Below the pieces are notes generated by a model. The model was not told where the DNA came from. It made no database searches and worked only from the letters and a program-made list of their open reading frames with translations. Below, piece after piece: positions 33,396 through 43,327 of a DNA stretch of 64,000 bases. Position 1 is the first letter of the stretch, and each line of letters starts with the position of its first letter. The stretch spans positions 3,074,857 through 3,138,856 of the forward strand of contig OY482860.1 in assembly GCA_960531495.1 (NCBI GenBank). The letters are read 5' to 3'. A program made the position numbers and the translations under genes. This DNA is from Zeus faber (lineage: Eukaryota > Chordata > Actinopteri > Zeiformes > Zeidae).

Positions 33396-34292
33396 AACTA
33401 CAAAAACTACAATTATCTGCCATTTTATTATTCATCTTGATGCAATGGCCTCATGGATAAAGTCGTTTTATTGTTATGCACCAAAATAGGAAAAGAAGCT
33501 CTGGGTGAAAAAAGACATGCGTGTGTTACTAGGGGTTCACTTGGTCGGGGAAAATATCTGTTTTGTCAGAATTTACATTTGTAATTTGCAAAGCCCTGAA
33601 TTATATATTAGGTCAAAAGCACATGTCCAGAGCTGTACAAAACAGTTGAGTTTATTTTAGGAGCTCATTTAATAACTGAGATATAGGGCTTTCAAAGGTG
33701 ACCTCTGGTCAGGGTTAAAAGTTCAATATCAGTTTAGGGTCCACTGAAATCTGTTAAATGTACTTATGCTAACCTACAAGATGAGACCTTTCCAAAAATG
33801 TGTTTTGTTTTGTTCTCCAATGAAGTAAAAACAAAACAAACCAACAAACAAAAAATCCAATCCTGCCATAGCAGTGGGAAGTATGGATTCCAAGACCATT
33901 CCCATTAACAATGAGATAAAATCAGTTGGTTTTTTTACTTTGTCATATGGGTACACACATTTTCAGCCAGGGTGTGCAAATTCAGTCATTTATATACAGT
34001 TGTATATCTACAAATTAAATTGATACTGAGGTTAGGACCCTATAGCCTTATTCTCACTCCAAACTTGAATTTAATAGACCATTCAGGGAAAAAGCAAAAC
34101 CAGAATCCTGCTTTTATATTGTGATAGAACAATATTTAAATCCATGTAATTTGCATTTCAATTTCAATTTCATCCATGGTCCCCCCGAGTTGTATAATTA
34201 CTTGCTCTTAAGTATGCATAAAGCACTAAAATTACTTGATGCCCTGATATAGCAGTCTATAATAAAGATTTAATAAAAATATAATTAAGTGT

Positions 34293-34321
34293 CAACTACT
34301 ACTACTACTACTACTACTACT
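34293..34321. repeat. (CTA)n microsatellite
   Basis: About nine CTA units. Confidence 0.93.
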
Positions 34322-34479
34322 CAGGCACATCCTAATTAAAATGAACACTAAAATAGCATAGTATGTCCTTGTCATTTACGACGATATGGAACTAAGGAAT
34401 CACTGATGAGCAATCCTAAACCAGCAGGTTGATAGATTCAGGCCTGATTTTAATATATAGATATACTGTATATGTATTA

Positions 34480-34625
34480 AAACTAAAAATAAAAGTTAAG
34501 TAAAGTAAGGTGAGTTGTGGTGTGTTAGAAATGTAGTAGAGTAAAAAGTATAGGTATTTGCTTTGAAATGTAGTGGATTAAAAGTCAAAAAGTCTGTAGG
34601 ATACAAAATGTACAACAACAAAGCA
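34480..34625 (-). mobile_element. Possible opposite end of the 33.05-kb MITE
   Basis: GAAATGTAGTAGAGTAAAAAG and similar stretches resemble the complement of the same MITE class. The exact terminus is lost. Confidence 0.35.
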
Positions 34626-35102
34626 CTTTTACCTTGGGGGGGCTCGGACAAATGACCACGAGCACTTGCCACTCATCAGGTGAAATATTTCCTCACAGAT
34701 CACAGGGGTCTGATCTACACGGTACAAGTGGTCAGTAAATATGTTGCCAGTGTTGATGAGAATACCAACGGTGCAAATCATAAGCAACGGTCATCTCGGT
34801 GGGATGTTAACACTTCTGGGAGATTGTGGAACGCCGCCCGAAACAGCACTTTCTACCGCCACCAACGAATCACCACAACATGGAATTTCCCATGAAAAAA
34901 TAAAACACGATGACACATTCTTCCACACGAGCTCCAGACACTTGGCAGGTCGTCGTCACGGTGCAAGTCAAGACTCAGGGGTGGCCTAATAACAGCGACT
35001 AAGAAAACGTAACATTTGTTTTTTTTCATTATTTTGGGAGTTGCCAATGTAGCCCTTTGGCCATTTTCTTTAATTGTTGCCAAGGCAGTTGATCACCAAT
35101 TA

Positions 35103-35637
35103 CCATATTGACCAGAATATAAGAATATCCTTTTTCTCCCCCCTGAAATTATGTCTGAAAAAGTGATAGAATGATAAAAAAATAAAACGTGTGCATTAGG
35201 AGGAGGGTTTCAATTTGTTTCCACACGCATACGCTGTGGAACAACGCTGACACACCGTTCATCCGATCCACCACTTGCTCTCCATTGCTGTTGTAGTTAA
35301 CTGGGAACCCAAAATTTTCCCGCATGGCTGATTTAAAAGAAGCAGGCGGGACTTGTAGCTCCTGTCTGTCAGACTCATTTGCACTCGTCATAGTGTGACT
35401 GACTCAGTCGGATGCCAATCAGCTTGAACTAAGCTCAGCATTTCGCTTATTAAAATTGGTTCGGCATAGCGTTCATCAATCTTCGTACATAGGCATGCTG
35501 CGTTATTATTATTCTCAAATAAAATTATTTTCTTTATAAAAACAACATTTGATCTTCTTTTTCCAAAAATGAGTCTTGAAAAAAAGGGCGGGGGTCGTCT
35601 TGTAATCAGGGTGGTCTTATATTCAGGTGAAGACAGT
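35103..35637 (-). mobile_element. Decayed BED-finger (hAT-type) transposon fragment
   Basis: Both borders carry versions of a GAATATAAGA-type inverted terminus: GACCAGAATATAAGAATATC at left, and CACCTGAATATAAGACCACC on the complement at right. Between them a minus-strand 80-codon frame (35149-35391) starts MTSANESDRQ and contains SFKSAMRENFGFPVNY. That resembles the first half of a BED zinc finger in ZBED1-like hAT transposases, but the zinc-ligand cysteine region is lost and there is no catalytic domain. The element is a deleted copy. The superfamily call rests on the BED-like stretch and is moderate. Confidence 0.55.
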
Positions 35638-35651
35638 ACAACAACAAATCA

Positions 35652-35790
35652 CATCATTCATGAGTCGGAATTAGCTGGAGCTCCAAGACTGAACCAGAGG
35701 GTGAAGTCCTAAACCCGAGACGGTGACTGAGGGAGGTCGACTCCGCCAACACAGAACTTCAAAGGGGTTGAGGAGCCTCCGCCATATAGC
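35652..35790 (-). repeat. Dispersed repeat, copy A
   Basis: Shares CATCATTCATGAGTC at its start and the near-identical block GGTCGACTCC-CCAACACAGA, running on through ACTTCAAAGGGGTTG, with copy B at 38267. Minus-strand frames of both copies read LYGGGSSTPLKFCVGGVDL. Copy A lacks about 20 bases present in B. Family not identified. Confidence 0.8.
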
Positions 35791-36819
35791 CTAGAGCCGG
35801 ACACCGCAGACTGCTGCACTGACCCAGAGACAGCTCCGAGGTGGAGCTTCACGCGCAGGGAGATAGCATCAGACATCAAACAAACCCCTGGAAAGGTGTC
35901 TGTATACTTCTGTGGTTGCATTCTACAGGGAGAGCTGCCTAGAAGGATTTTACATCTAAGTGACTTTTAGGCTGTCTACTCGTCAGCACACACATTTTAC
36001 ATCATCCTCTGAACCTTTTTCTAAGAATAGTGCTCATCACTAGTTTGACATCGGTATGGTCCTTCAATGGCCAAGGGATGCATGTTCTAAATAACTTCAC
36101 ATGAATTGTTTATGCAAACTGACAATTTTTGTAATATTTTAATGTAGTGATTAACGGTTTGAACAGTTAACAGTTAGTGATCATATGGTATGATTATATG
36201 GTATGGGTCTGGCTATCAAATAGCCTGGCATCACCAGACCAATTCGCAAATGTGTATTTGTCTGGAATCTCTCAGTTCATTTTCTTTTTTTACCTGTGGT
36301 GTCAGCATGCTGGGCATACAACACAGAGTATTTGTATGCCATTGCATCTAGGACTGAGTTAGTCTGCAATGGGAGTTCAAGTTCTCAACCTCCAATGCAA
36401 CTCTTTATTTATTCTTAAATCATCAAGAACTGCTGCAATAACTCTGTCCTGTGGATGACCTGTAGGATGACTAGAGCACAGTTTTTGGTTATGGAGAGCC
36501 ACCACCAACCCCCCTCTTTGGACAATTTATCATGTTTGGCTCTATAAACAACTGATCACGACTCCAAGAGGGGGAGAATCACCATGGGTGAGACAAATAA
36601 ACATAGAAGCAAAAAACAATTACACAAAAACATAAATATTGGATGACAACATGTATTGAAAAACAATGAATTAGATCCAGGAACACTGGAACTACAACAC
36701 GTGGCCTCTTCCTGTCATAATTATGGCAGTAAATGAGGGAGGAAAGGAGAGGAATGCAACCAGGAGGGTGCTGGGGTGCACTTGAAGCAGGTGTGGCGGT
36801 GTGTGCGTGTTTGATGGGA

Positions 36820-36821
<2 letters not shown>
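35791..36821. other. Gene-free stretch
   Basis: Unremarkable sequence between repeat copy A and the TG microsatellite. The 16-base string CTCTCAGTTCATTTTC occurs here (36.27 kb) and again at 38.25 kb. Confidence 0.6.

Positions 36822-36897
<76 letters not shown>
36822..36897. repeat. (GT)n microsatellite
   Basis: Thirty-eight pure GT units. Confidence 0.98.
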
Positions 36898-36899
<2 letters not shown>

Positions 36900-36959
36900 A
36901 CCACAAGATGTCCACCGGTGAGTGTACATGACTTATACCCATTAGTACTGGTGTAGAAG

Positions 36960-38245
36960 GTTGGTATTATGTCGCGGCGCCTCCAAGCAACGGAAGCGGA
37001 ACCTCGAACTCCGCAGCGCCGTGGACACCCTACGGCTGCAGGAAAGCCCGGGCCCCCAGAGAAGCCAGAGGGCCGTGGAGCAACCCCCACGCCCAGCCCC
37101 GAGGAGCATGACCCAGTCCAAGGGAGCACGAGGAAACCCCGCACCCCAGGAGCTCAGACATACAACCAACCCCCAGGTGCAGGCACAAGACACAGCAGCC
37201 GGCACAGAACCCGGGCCACGGGCGCAAGGCACGGACTGCAGGCCCAGATCCTGGCCCCACGGAGACAGGCCGACACCTCACCCCACGGGCGAGGCGGCAG
37301 GACCCCCATGCCCACCCACTCCCCGCACAAGGGGGAGGCCCCCACCGCAGCTGACCAGGCGCCCCACCCGGCGTGAGTGCCCATACACATAGCAGCGTGT
37401 GCCCAGCACAGGGCACCTCGATGTTAACACCCCCCGCGCCGATGCCGGCAGGTATACAGGCCCTCCGCCACCACCAGCACCCGGGGAGCCCGCCGCAGAG
37501 AACCCGCGCCGCAGAGGCAAAAGGACAACACCCCACCACACTACAACCCACACCCACAACGGCAAGCAGTTCCCCCACGTATGTGTTCTAAGCTAATGTG
37601 AGTGGGTGGACGAGAAGCACGCTTGGGCAGGAGCATGACAGGCAAGATGGCAGCTGCCTATCACATCCCCACCCACATAGCCTGCATGCCGACCATCCCG
37701 CAAGCCCTCAGTCTATTGTGTGGTGTATGTGCTGAGCATGAGTTTTGGCAGTGGGAGAGATAGGTGAGTCGTGACCGGATCGATCCAGGGGCGCAGCAGA
37801 CTGGGGACCAACCACGCAGACCCCCTCCCCAACCGTGCCCTAGTGCGCCCACCTCCCGTACCTGGTGGCAGCATACCTACAGCGATCAGCCAAGGGCGCA
37901 GAGCAGTCTGCCATGTGCCTCCGCCATGCTGGGCAGCTCCGCGCCCCCATCAAGCCCCTGGTCAGCCCCCAGCCACCGAGCATGCGGACTATAGAACAGA
38001 GGGCGGCAGACGGCACCTCCACCCACAGCCCGACCCCCCAGCGACGATCGCACCGCGCACCGAGAGCGCCAGAGGGCAGGTAGCCCCGGCAGCCCGGTGT
38101 GATGACAGGAGACCCCCCCCCCCCACGAAGGAGGCCACATGGTGAGCCCTGTGCCTAGCACAGCCAGCGAGGTTCAGGACCCAGGTTGACAGGACCAGAC
38201 AGAACGCCTTACCAGCCCCGGCACAACGGGCCACCATCGACAAGC
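36960..38245. repeat. GC-rich island, probably an uncharacterised interspersed element
   Basis: About 1.3 kb of sharply GC-richer DNA in an AT-rich setting. It is open in several frames on both strands: plus 36969-37376 (135 codons, rich in Pro, Arg, Thr and Gly, starting MSRRLQATEAEPRTPQRRGH) and minus 37030-37578 (182 codons). Both-strand openness is what high GC content alone produces, so no protein is claimed. The abrupt base composition, and my recollection of similar 'basic proline-rich' predictions scattered through fish annotations, suggest a dispersed element. That recollection was not checked. No terminal repeats or target duplication were found. Confidence 0.45.
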
Positions 38246-38266
38246 TCTCAGTTCATTTTCAATCTC

Positions 38267-38417
38267 CATCATTCATGAGTCTGAATAAGCTGGATCTCCA
38301 AGAAGGGTCTTAAGTCTTAAACCCGTTGTGGGGGAGCCAGAACAAGATGGTGACTGATGGAGGTCGACTCCACCAACACAGAACTTCAAAGGGGTTGAAG
38401 AGCCTCCACCGTATAGT
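38267..38417 (-). repeat. Dispersed repeat, copy B
   Basis: Second copy of the repeat at 35652, in the same orientation, directly abutting the GC-rich island. It reads on into the helicase-like fragment at higher coordinates. Confidence 0.8.
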
Positions 38418-38722
38418 GTAGCAACGGGCGTAGACCAAAATGTCTCTGGACGCAATTGAATAGACCGACAACCAATGAGAGTAACGAGTCACGTGTGACG
38501 TAGTTGTGTTGATAAAACTTTTACCAAATCCTGTCGGAAATATGGCAAACACATCTTTTTTATCAAGAAAAGCTTTTTAGAGAAAATATACGGCCCAGTT
38601 ATTTTAATACTGTCGCGATAACGTATTCAACAGACTGTTCCGCTTCAGCGGCAGCCATCTTGGTCAGGTGCTTCAACGGCAATAGCAGATTCAACAGACC
38701 ATTCCACGTCAGTGTCAGCCAT
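38418..38722 (-). pseudogene. Helicase-like N-terminal fragment (RecQ-type Walker A)
   Basis: Minus strand. An ATG at 38658 opens MAAAEAEQSVEYVIATVLK, then a stop and frameshifts. Another frame gives DKKDVFAIFPTGFGKSFI (about 38565-38510), which contains PTGFGKS, a Walker A (motif I) sequence typical of RecQ/DEAD-like helicases (PTGxGKS). The frame then runs into the dispersed repeat and no other helicase motif follows. A second ATG start (38722) lies exactly 64 bases upstream in a tandem duplicate of the start region. This is a truncated, broken copy. Whether it derives from a host helicase or a helicase-bearing transposon cannot be told. Confidence 0.5.
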
Positions 38723-38753
38723 CTTGGTAAGGTGCTTAACAGCTCTCCTCTGC
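38626..38753. repeat. 64-bp tandem duplication
   Basis: Two copies starting ATTCAACAGA at 38626 and 38690, both including CAGCCATCTTGGT and AGGTGCTT. They diverge at several positions, so the duplication is old. Confidence 0.8.
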
Positions 38754-40368
38754 ATTGTCATTTTATCAAACCCACCTCATCTCAGATGAACGGTTGTGAT
38801 TTGCCCGATCCTGGCAAGGATGGATGGAAATCTATTTGAATGGGAGTCCAGATGCATTCTGCATAGCAAATGAAACATGAGCTCCAGATTGGTCTGGTTT
38901 CCAGGCAAGCTATCAAAAGTACAGTTCGACTGAGGACATGGGTTTTATTTATCGTCATAGATTATCTGCAGGTGTCCCGTTGATTGTTCTGTCGCTGCTA
39001 ATCCTAGGTTGTAAATCCCCTTCCATGGAAACTCTTCACAAGCGCTCGTCAACAATATGTGAGACATTTGCCATCCTCGCCCTCCCTTCTGCATGCCTTG
39101 TTTCCCTCATTCCAGAGGTGAGTTGTCGCAGCTCGTATCAGAGTAGAGTGTGAACCGTGCCTAGGCGATGACATCCACAATGAAATGAGCGAGTGGTAAC
39201 ACACTACGGCATGTCCCTCTTGCTGATCTTATTTTGGGAATCTGTTTGGTCTTATCTGCTGTGAGAGCAAATGTGTCCCAATATAAAAAGGGTATAAAAA
39301 AATGTTTGTTTGATATCCACGTTCATTGTATTGTGGACTGTACGTTCAAATATTGTATTCTCATACAGTTATATTCACCAAATATATTTATACTCGCAAC
39401 AACTACACTGCCAATCAGCTTCTGCCAAACCTGTTTGGTTCATCATATGCATGAAGTAGATTCAGTTTATTTTTTAGTTCCATACCGTTCCATACATCAT
39501 ACCCAGGCCCATTTTTATTTATAGATATCATTCATCAAATTTGCATGCAAAAGAGGTCTATCCAACCCGTGGCAACACTTCAAAAGTAGCCCAATTCGAC
39601 TGGAAAACCGTGGACCTGGCAACACTGACGGCAGTATCAGTGGTTAAATGGAAAACATAGAAATGAAGTATACGTGTCTGAGAAATGTACTTCGGCGAGA
39701 TCACGCTCAAGTGTTTTTCACAAGGATTTCGACACGTAAGAATATCTATTCATAACATTCACAACTAAATAAAGCTGTGTGTTTGTGCATGTGAGCAGAG
39801 TTTTTTTTTTTTTTTTTTAAATGCCATCAGCTGTACAGTAGGTAGAGGAGACACGAGGCTGGACTGGAGGCCATGGATCCCGACAAAATGATCTCTCTGT
39901 AAAAAATGCATTACCGGATGAAATACAGCACAGTTCTGCGTGTCCGCATAGAGCTCACACTGTACCCTCCAGGACACAGACGCTGTGTTAGACAGCCGAC
40001 CCGTCCTGCGTCTATTAAACACATCACATCACAACGGCGTGGTACGAAGGAGCCCACACACCCACACGCAGACTTCCACCCGCAGGCAGGGGCCAATGAG
40101 AAGCCACCGTGGCGAAGCACTGTAATTGCAGCTTAACTGTCCAGAGCATTCACAAACAATTGGATCATGTCCTGTTCAGATGCAAGCACAGGGAGGGAGA
40201 CAGGGGCTAATACGGACAAGATTTTTCTTGTCATCCCAATTTTATTATTCATGTTTTTCCTTTCCAAGATGTTATATCTAGGTGCACCTTCCAGGATTAA
40301 GGGCAATTACTCAAAAGAGTTGAAAAAATACGTTGCATTCATCGCAACTATTCATCAAAGCAGATGCT

Positions 40369-40413
40369 ACTATTCATCAAAGAACAGGCATGACCTGTTC
40401 TTTGATGAATAGT
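40369..40413. repeat. Perfect 20-bp hairpin
   Basis: The arm ACTATTCATCAAAGAACAGG (40369-40388) is followed by CATGA and its exact reverse complement. An extra partial copy of the left arm (CAACTATTCATCAAAG) lies just upstream at 40345-40360. Confidence 0.95.
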
Positions 40414-40556
40414 AATCGTTGAAGTGGAAAAAAACTCCATTCTTCACTCCTTCAGCAATCTGTGTTGTGTCGATTACACTAAAAGTCCCAGAATTCCATT
40501 CAAAACTTTAATGTATTTTTTTTTCCAACAACCAAGTTAATTCTTGTCTTCTCTCC

Positions 40557-40600
40557 AAAGGCTTGGGTCACACCGCCAGCGACGGTGTGACCCAAGCTTT
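40557..40600. repeat. 15-bp hairpin with bulged extension
   Basis: The arm GCTTGGGTCACACCG (40561-40575), loop CCAGCGA, and the exact complement (40583-40597); AAA/TTT extends the stem past one bulged G. Confidence 0.93.
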
Positions 40601-42059
40601 GACCCCTGCTGTGCGCCGGGCTGTTGTGGGCATGTTGGCATATTCAATATACATTATATAGAAAGACGGGGCTGTGTGTACCTTTTTTTTTAATTAAAAT
40701 ACCAAAATAAAATAAAAAAAATAAAAAATAAATTACCACTCGAAAAAATGACATAAATAATATTGTCATCCGTCCCTTACAATAAAGAAGTATCCCTAAA
40801 ATGGCGTGTTCCTTATTTTATCAATAGTTTAAGGGATGTTTTTAATTTAAAAAATCGTCTCATCATGAACAATACGCAGTGGTCTGGACGTCCATTTTCT
40901 AACCATCAGCGACATTGAGAGCATATCCTCCCTCCTATTGGCTATCGCCTGTGACTCTGCGCTGCTCATTTGCATAAAGTCAAATCCTGCTCAACTGTCC
41001 ATGCTCGCTGTGAGTTTGTCGCCAGTCGTCGCCTCGTCCCCTGCAGCTGATGAAGCCGAGCTCCGTCTCCAGTGCATTACAGCCTGCGCCCCTTTGCCAG
41101 GCGGTACGGCCCAACCATAACCCAGCCATTTCCTTCTCTCCATCTTTGGATCGATTGATTTTGTTTTTGTTCCTTTGTTCCTTGGTCACTTGAGGTGGTG
41201 GTGGATATTTTATTAATCCGATGGTGCAGTTATTTTTCAGGAAAGTGGGGAAACAGCATTTAGAGGAGCACATGATGTATAAATGTTTTACGCTCTATAT
41301 CTCTATAACAGCCATTCTATATATATTTTCTTATTAAGTGCCAAGGCACTTAATACAGTATAAAATAATGGATAATGTAACAGCATAATATTACGGTTTA
41401 TAACTTTAAGGTAAAAATCTGTGCAATAAGAGAGAGTATGGAAATCGGGAGAGAAGTGGGGATGCGGGGGTGTAGGAGAGGGGGAGCTGTAGGGGAAAGC
41501 CACTGAGACCGAGGAATGTTAATCCTCTTTGTGTCTCTCCCAGCTGTGATTAAACTTTGCTAATATCAGGCACGATGAGGGAAAAAAAACCAAAACTAAA
41601 AAAAAAACGGGTTACAATTGGGTCAACAGTGGGAGACGAATAAAACACGTCAAGAATGGAGGCTGCGGTCATGCCCACAGCAAACGCGGCTTTTAAACCA
41701 GAAACCCTGCAGCCACAAACGAGCCTGGGTTGCCAGAGGCTGGCGGAACCCAGCATGTGGTTCATTAGCATTAGAGGTTTACAGAGACGTCATTATCTGT
41801 CTCTGCATCCGTTCAGCCAACAAAATGATCTGTTTCTTTATGTGTATTTGGATGCAAGACTTGAAGCAGGCGTGGTTTGTACCGGAAATATATTTATATA
41901 TTAATATATTTATTATTCACTGGCAAAGCAATTTTTTGTGCCTTCAAAGCATCAAACTGATTGCACTAGTGCATGCCCGGTCAAAATGTAAGACTTTGTA
42001 AGATAATTTAACAGCACAATTTAATAAAACGTTCACGTTAAAGTCGTACACTGCTCTGA

Positions 42060-42265
42060 AGCCTCGCCCCCCACTGGCTCGCTGTTCGCTGTTCATTGAA
42101 AGTTTATTAATATTACATGTGTCACGTGTCCAACTTGCACCAAATCTGATACTCCACGCCCTTGGGCCCCCAGCAACACGCCCGCCAAGTTTGAAGTAGA
42201 TCGGATGAACAGTTGTCGAGATAATGAAAGGACATACAGAAAGACAGACAGAGATTCCTTCCTCT
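42060..42265. mobile_element. Dispersed fish repeat tail
   Basis: Contains GCCAAGTTTGAAGTAGATCG, then GATGAACAGTTGTCGAGATA and a CAGAAAGACAGACAGA tail. This is a pattern I associate with an abundant fish retroposon family; the name is not certain. Confidence 0.4.
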
Positions 42266-42421
42266 ATAGTTAGATATTGGCATCTGATTAATTATGTAAT
42301 ATATTTCCACATCCTCATATTGTACTTTATTTTCTCTCTCTCTCTCCCTCTTTATTTCAACTGAATTAAGTTCACCGAACCATCTCAACCACCAAATTTA
42401 CTGGGGGACATCTCGTCAACA

Positions 42422-42423
42422 CA

Positions 42424-42485
<62 letters not shown>

Positions 42486-42527
42486 CTCTCACAGTCTCTC
42501 TCAGTCTCTCTCTCTCTCTCTCTCTAG
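42422..42527. repeat. (CT)n microsatellite, left of retrocopy
   Basis: CT run with the distinctive interruption CAGTCTCTCACAGTCTCTCT, which recurs 302 bases later on the other side of the insert at 42528-42764. Confidence 0.95.
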
Positions 42528-42764
42528 GGCCAGAGTCTTGATTGATTTTAACTTTCACAGACTGATGAAGAGTCTGGACGTCTTCATCAAACTGTGGTGT
42601 TTTAACGACGCCATCTGTTCCCTGGTGGAGGACGACCTGTGCTTCCAGTCTGTTTTTAACGTGTAGGACTCTGTTAGTGAACCAAGTGTGTTTGTTGTAT
42701 TGTCTGTAACTGTGAACTAGAGAAAATGTTAAAATAAAGATGCTTTAAAAATCAAAAAAAAAAA
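42528..42764 (+). pseudogene. Probable 5'-truncated processed retrocopy of an unidentified gene
   Basis: Immediately after TCTCTCTAG the plus strand is open for 45 codons (42529-42666). It includes RLMKSLDVFIKLWCFNDAI and ends SVFNV-stop, with GC-rich third positions unlike the surroundings. A 3' UTR of about 65 bases, AATAAA at 42733-42738 and an (A)11 run at 42754-42764 follow. The same CT/CAGTCTC repeat flanks both sides. A genomic A-run just after a poly(A) signal, with direct repeats on both flanks, is the mark of a reverse-transcribed mRNA inserted by a LINE. An alternative is a genuine last exon, since TCTCTAG would pass as an acceptor. I do not recognise the protein. Confidence 0.5.
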
Positions 42765-42803
42765 TCTCTCTCTCTCTCTCTCTCAGTCTCTCACAGTCTC
42801 TCT

Positions 42804-42848
<45 letters not shown>

Positions 42849-42855
42849 CCTCTCT
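42765..42855. repeat. (CT)n microsatellite, right of retrocopy
   Basis: Repeats the CAGTCTCTCACAGTCTCTCT interruption of the left tract. Confidence 0.95.
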
Positions 42856-42969
42856 GTGTGACTTTCCTGTGGTTTTTCTCTATTTTTGTTGTTTGTTGGT
42901 TGCTTCACAATCAAGCTTCTGCTGTTGTGACATGATTTACTGAAAATAAAGGAACCTTAAAAGTCAAAG
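42856..42969 (+). other. Second AATAAA-bearing segment within CT repeats
   Basis: About 110 bases ending GAAAATAAAGGAACCTTAAA then AGTCAAAG, directly before another CT run. The end resembles the 3' end of the preceding insert (AAAATAAAGATGCTTTAAAA), so the two may be related 3' UTR fragments. Confidence 0.35.
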
Positions 42970-43013
42970 TCTCTCTCTCTCTCACTCTCTCTCTTTCTCT
43001 CTCTCTCTCTCTG
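42970..43013. repeat. (CT)n microsatellite
   Basis: CT run with CACT and TTCT interruptions. Confidence 0.93.
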
Positions 43014-43255
43014 CTCCCATGCTCCCTCAGAGACAGAGGGTCTCTCTCTACATCTTCGCCGGTTAGCAGAGATATTGCCCACTGCCACACAAAATACTGG
43101 GCGGAGTCATATGTGCCAGTGGAGGGATTTTTTGATACATTTTTACAGATGTTCAGTTCAGCCAAAAAATGACAACAATGATAGCCTACAATCTCACTCT
43201 CTCTCTCTCTCTCAATCACATTTCACCCCCCTCCCATACAAAACTCGCTCCCTCA

Positions 43256-43267
43256 CACACACACACA

Positions 43268-43319
<52 letters not shown>

Positions 43320-43327
43320 CTCACACA
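43256..43327. repeat. (AC)n/(GCAC)n compound microsatellite
   Basis: AC run, about ten GCAC units, then AC again. Confidence 0.96.

Larger units (their letters stand above)
33141..34479. other. Gene-free stretch between putative MITE ends
   Basis: AT-rich sequence with a short telomere-like patch at 33370-33395 and (CTA)n at 34293-34321. No coding signal. Confidence 0.6.
38754..42420. other. Gene-free intergenic stretch
   Basis: No exon could be supported. It contains two strong hairpins (40.37 and 40.56 kb), a shorter one at 41332-41355, an octamer-like ATTTGCATA with nearby CTATTGGC (40.94-40.98 kb), and a fish dispersed-repeat tail at 42.06-42.26 kb. Confidence 0.6.

Noticed and set aside
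37030-37578. 182-codon minus-strand open frame in the GC-rich island
   Set aside because: The other strand is equally open and the product is low-complexity Gly/Cys/Pro-rich sequence, as expected from GC content.
38626-38753. CRISPR-like repeats
   Set aside because: Two divergent tandem copies without spacers in a vertebrate genome.
40938-41120. A promoter at the octamer and CCAAT-like motifs
   Set aside because: Isolated motifs without a downstream exon; such motifs also occur in fish repeats.
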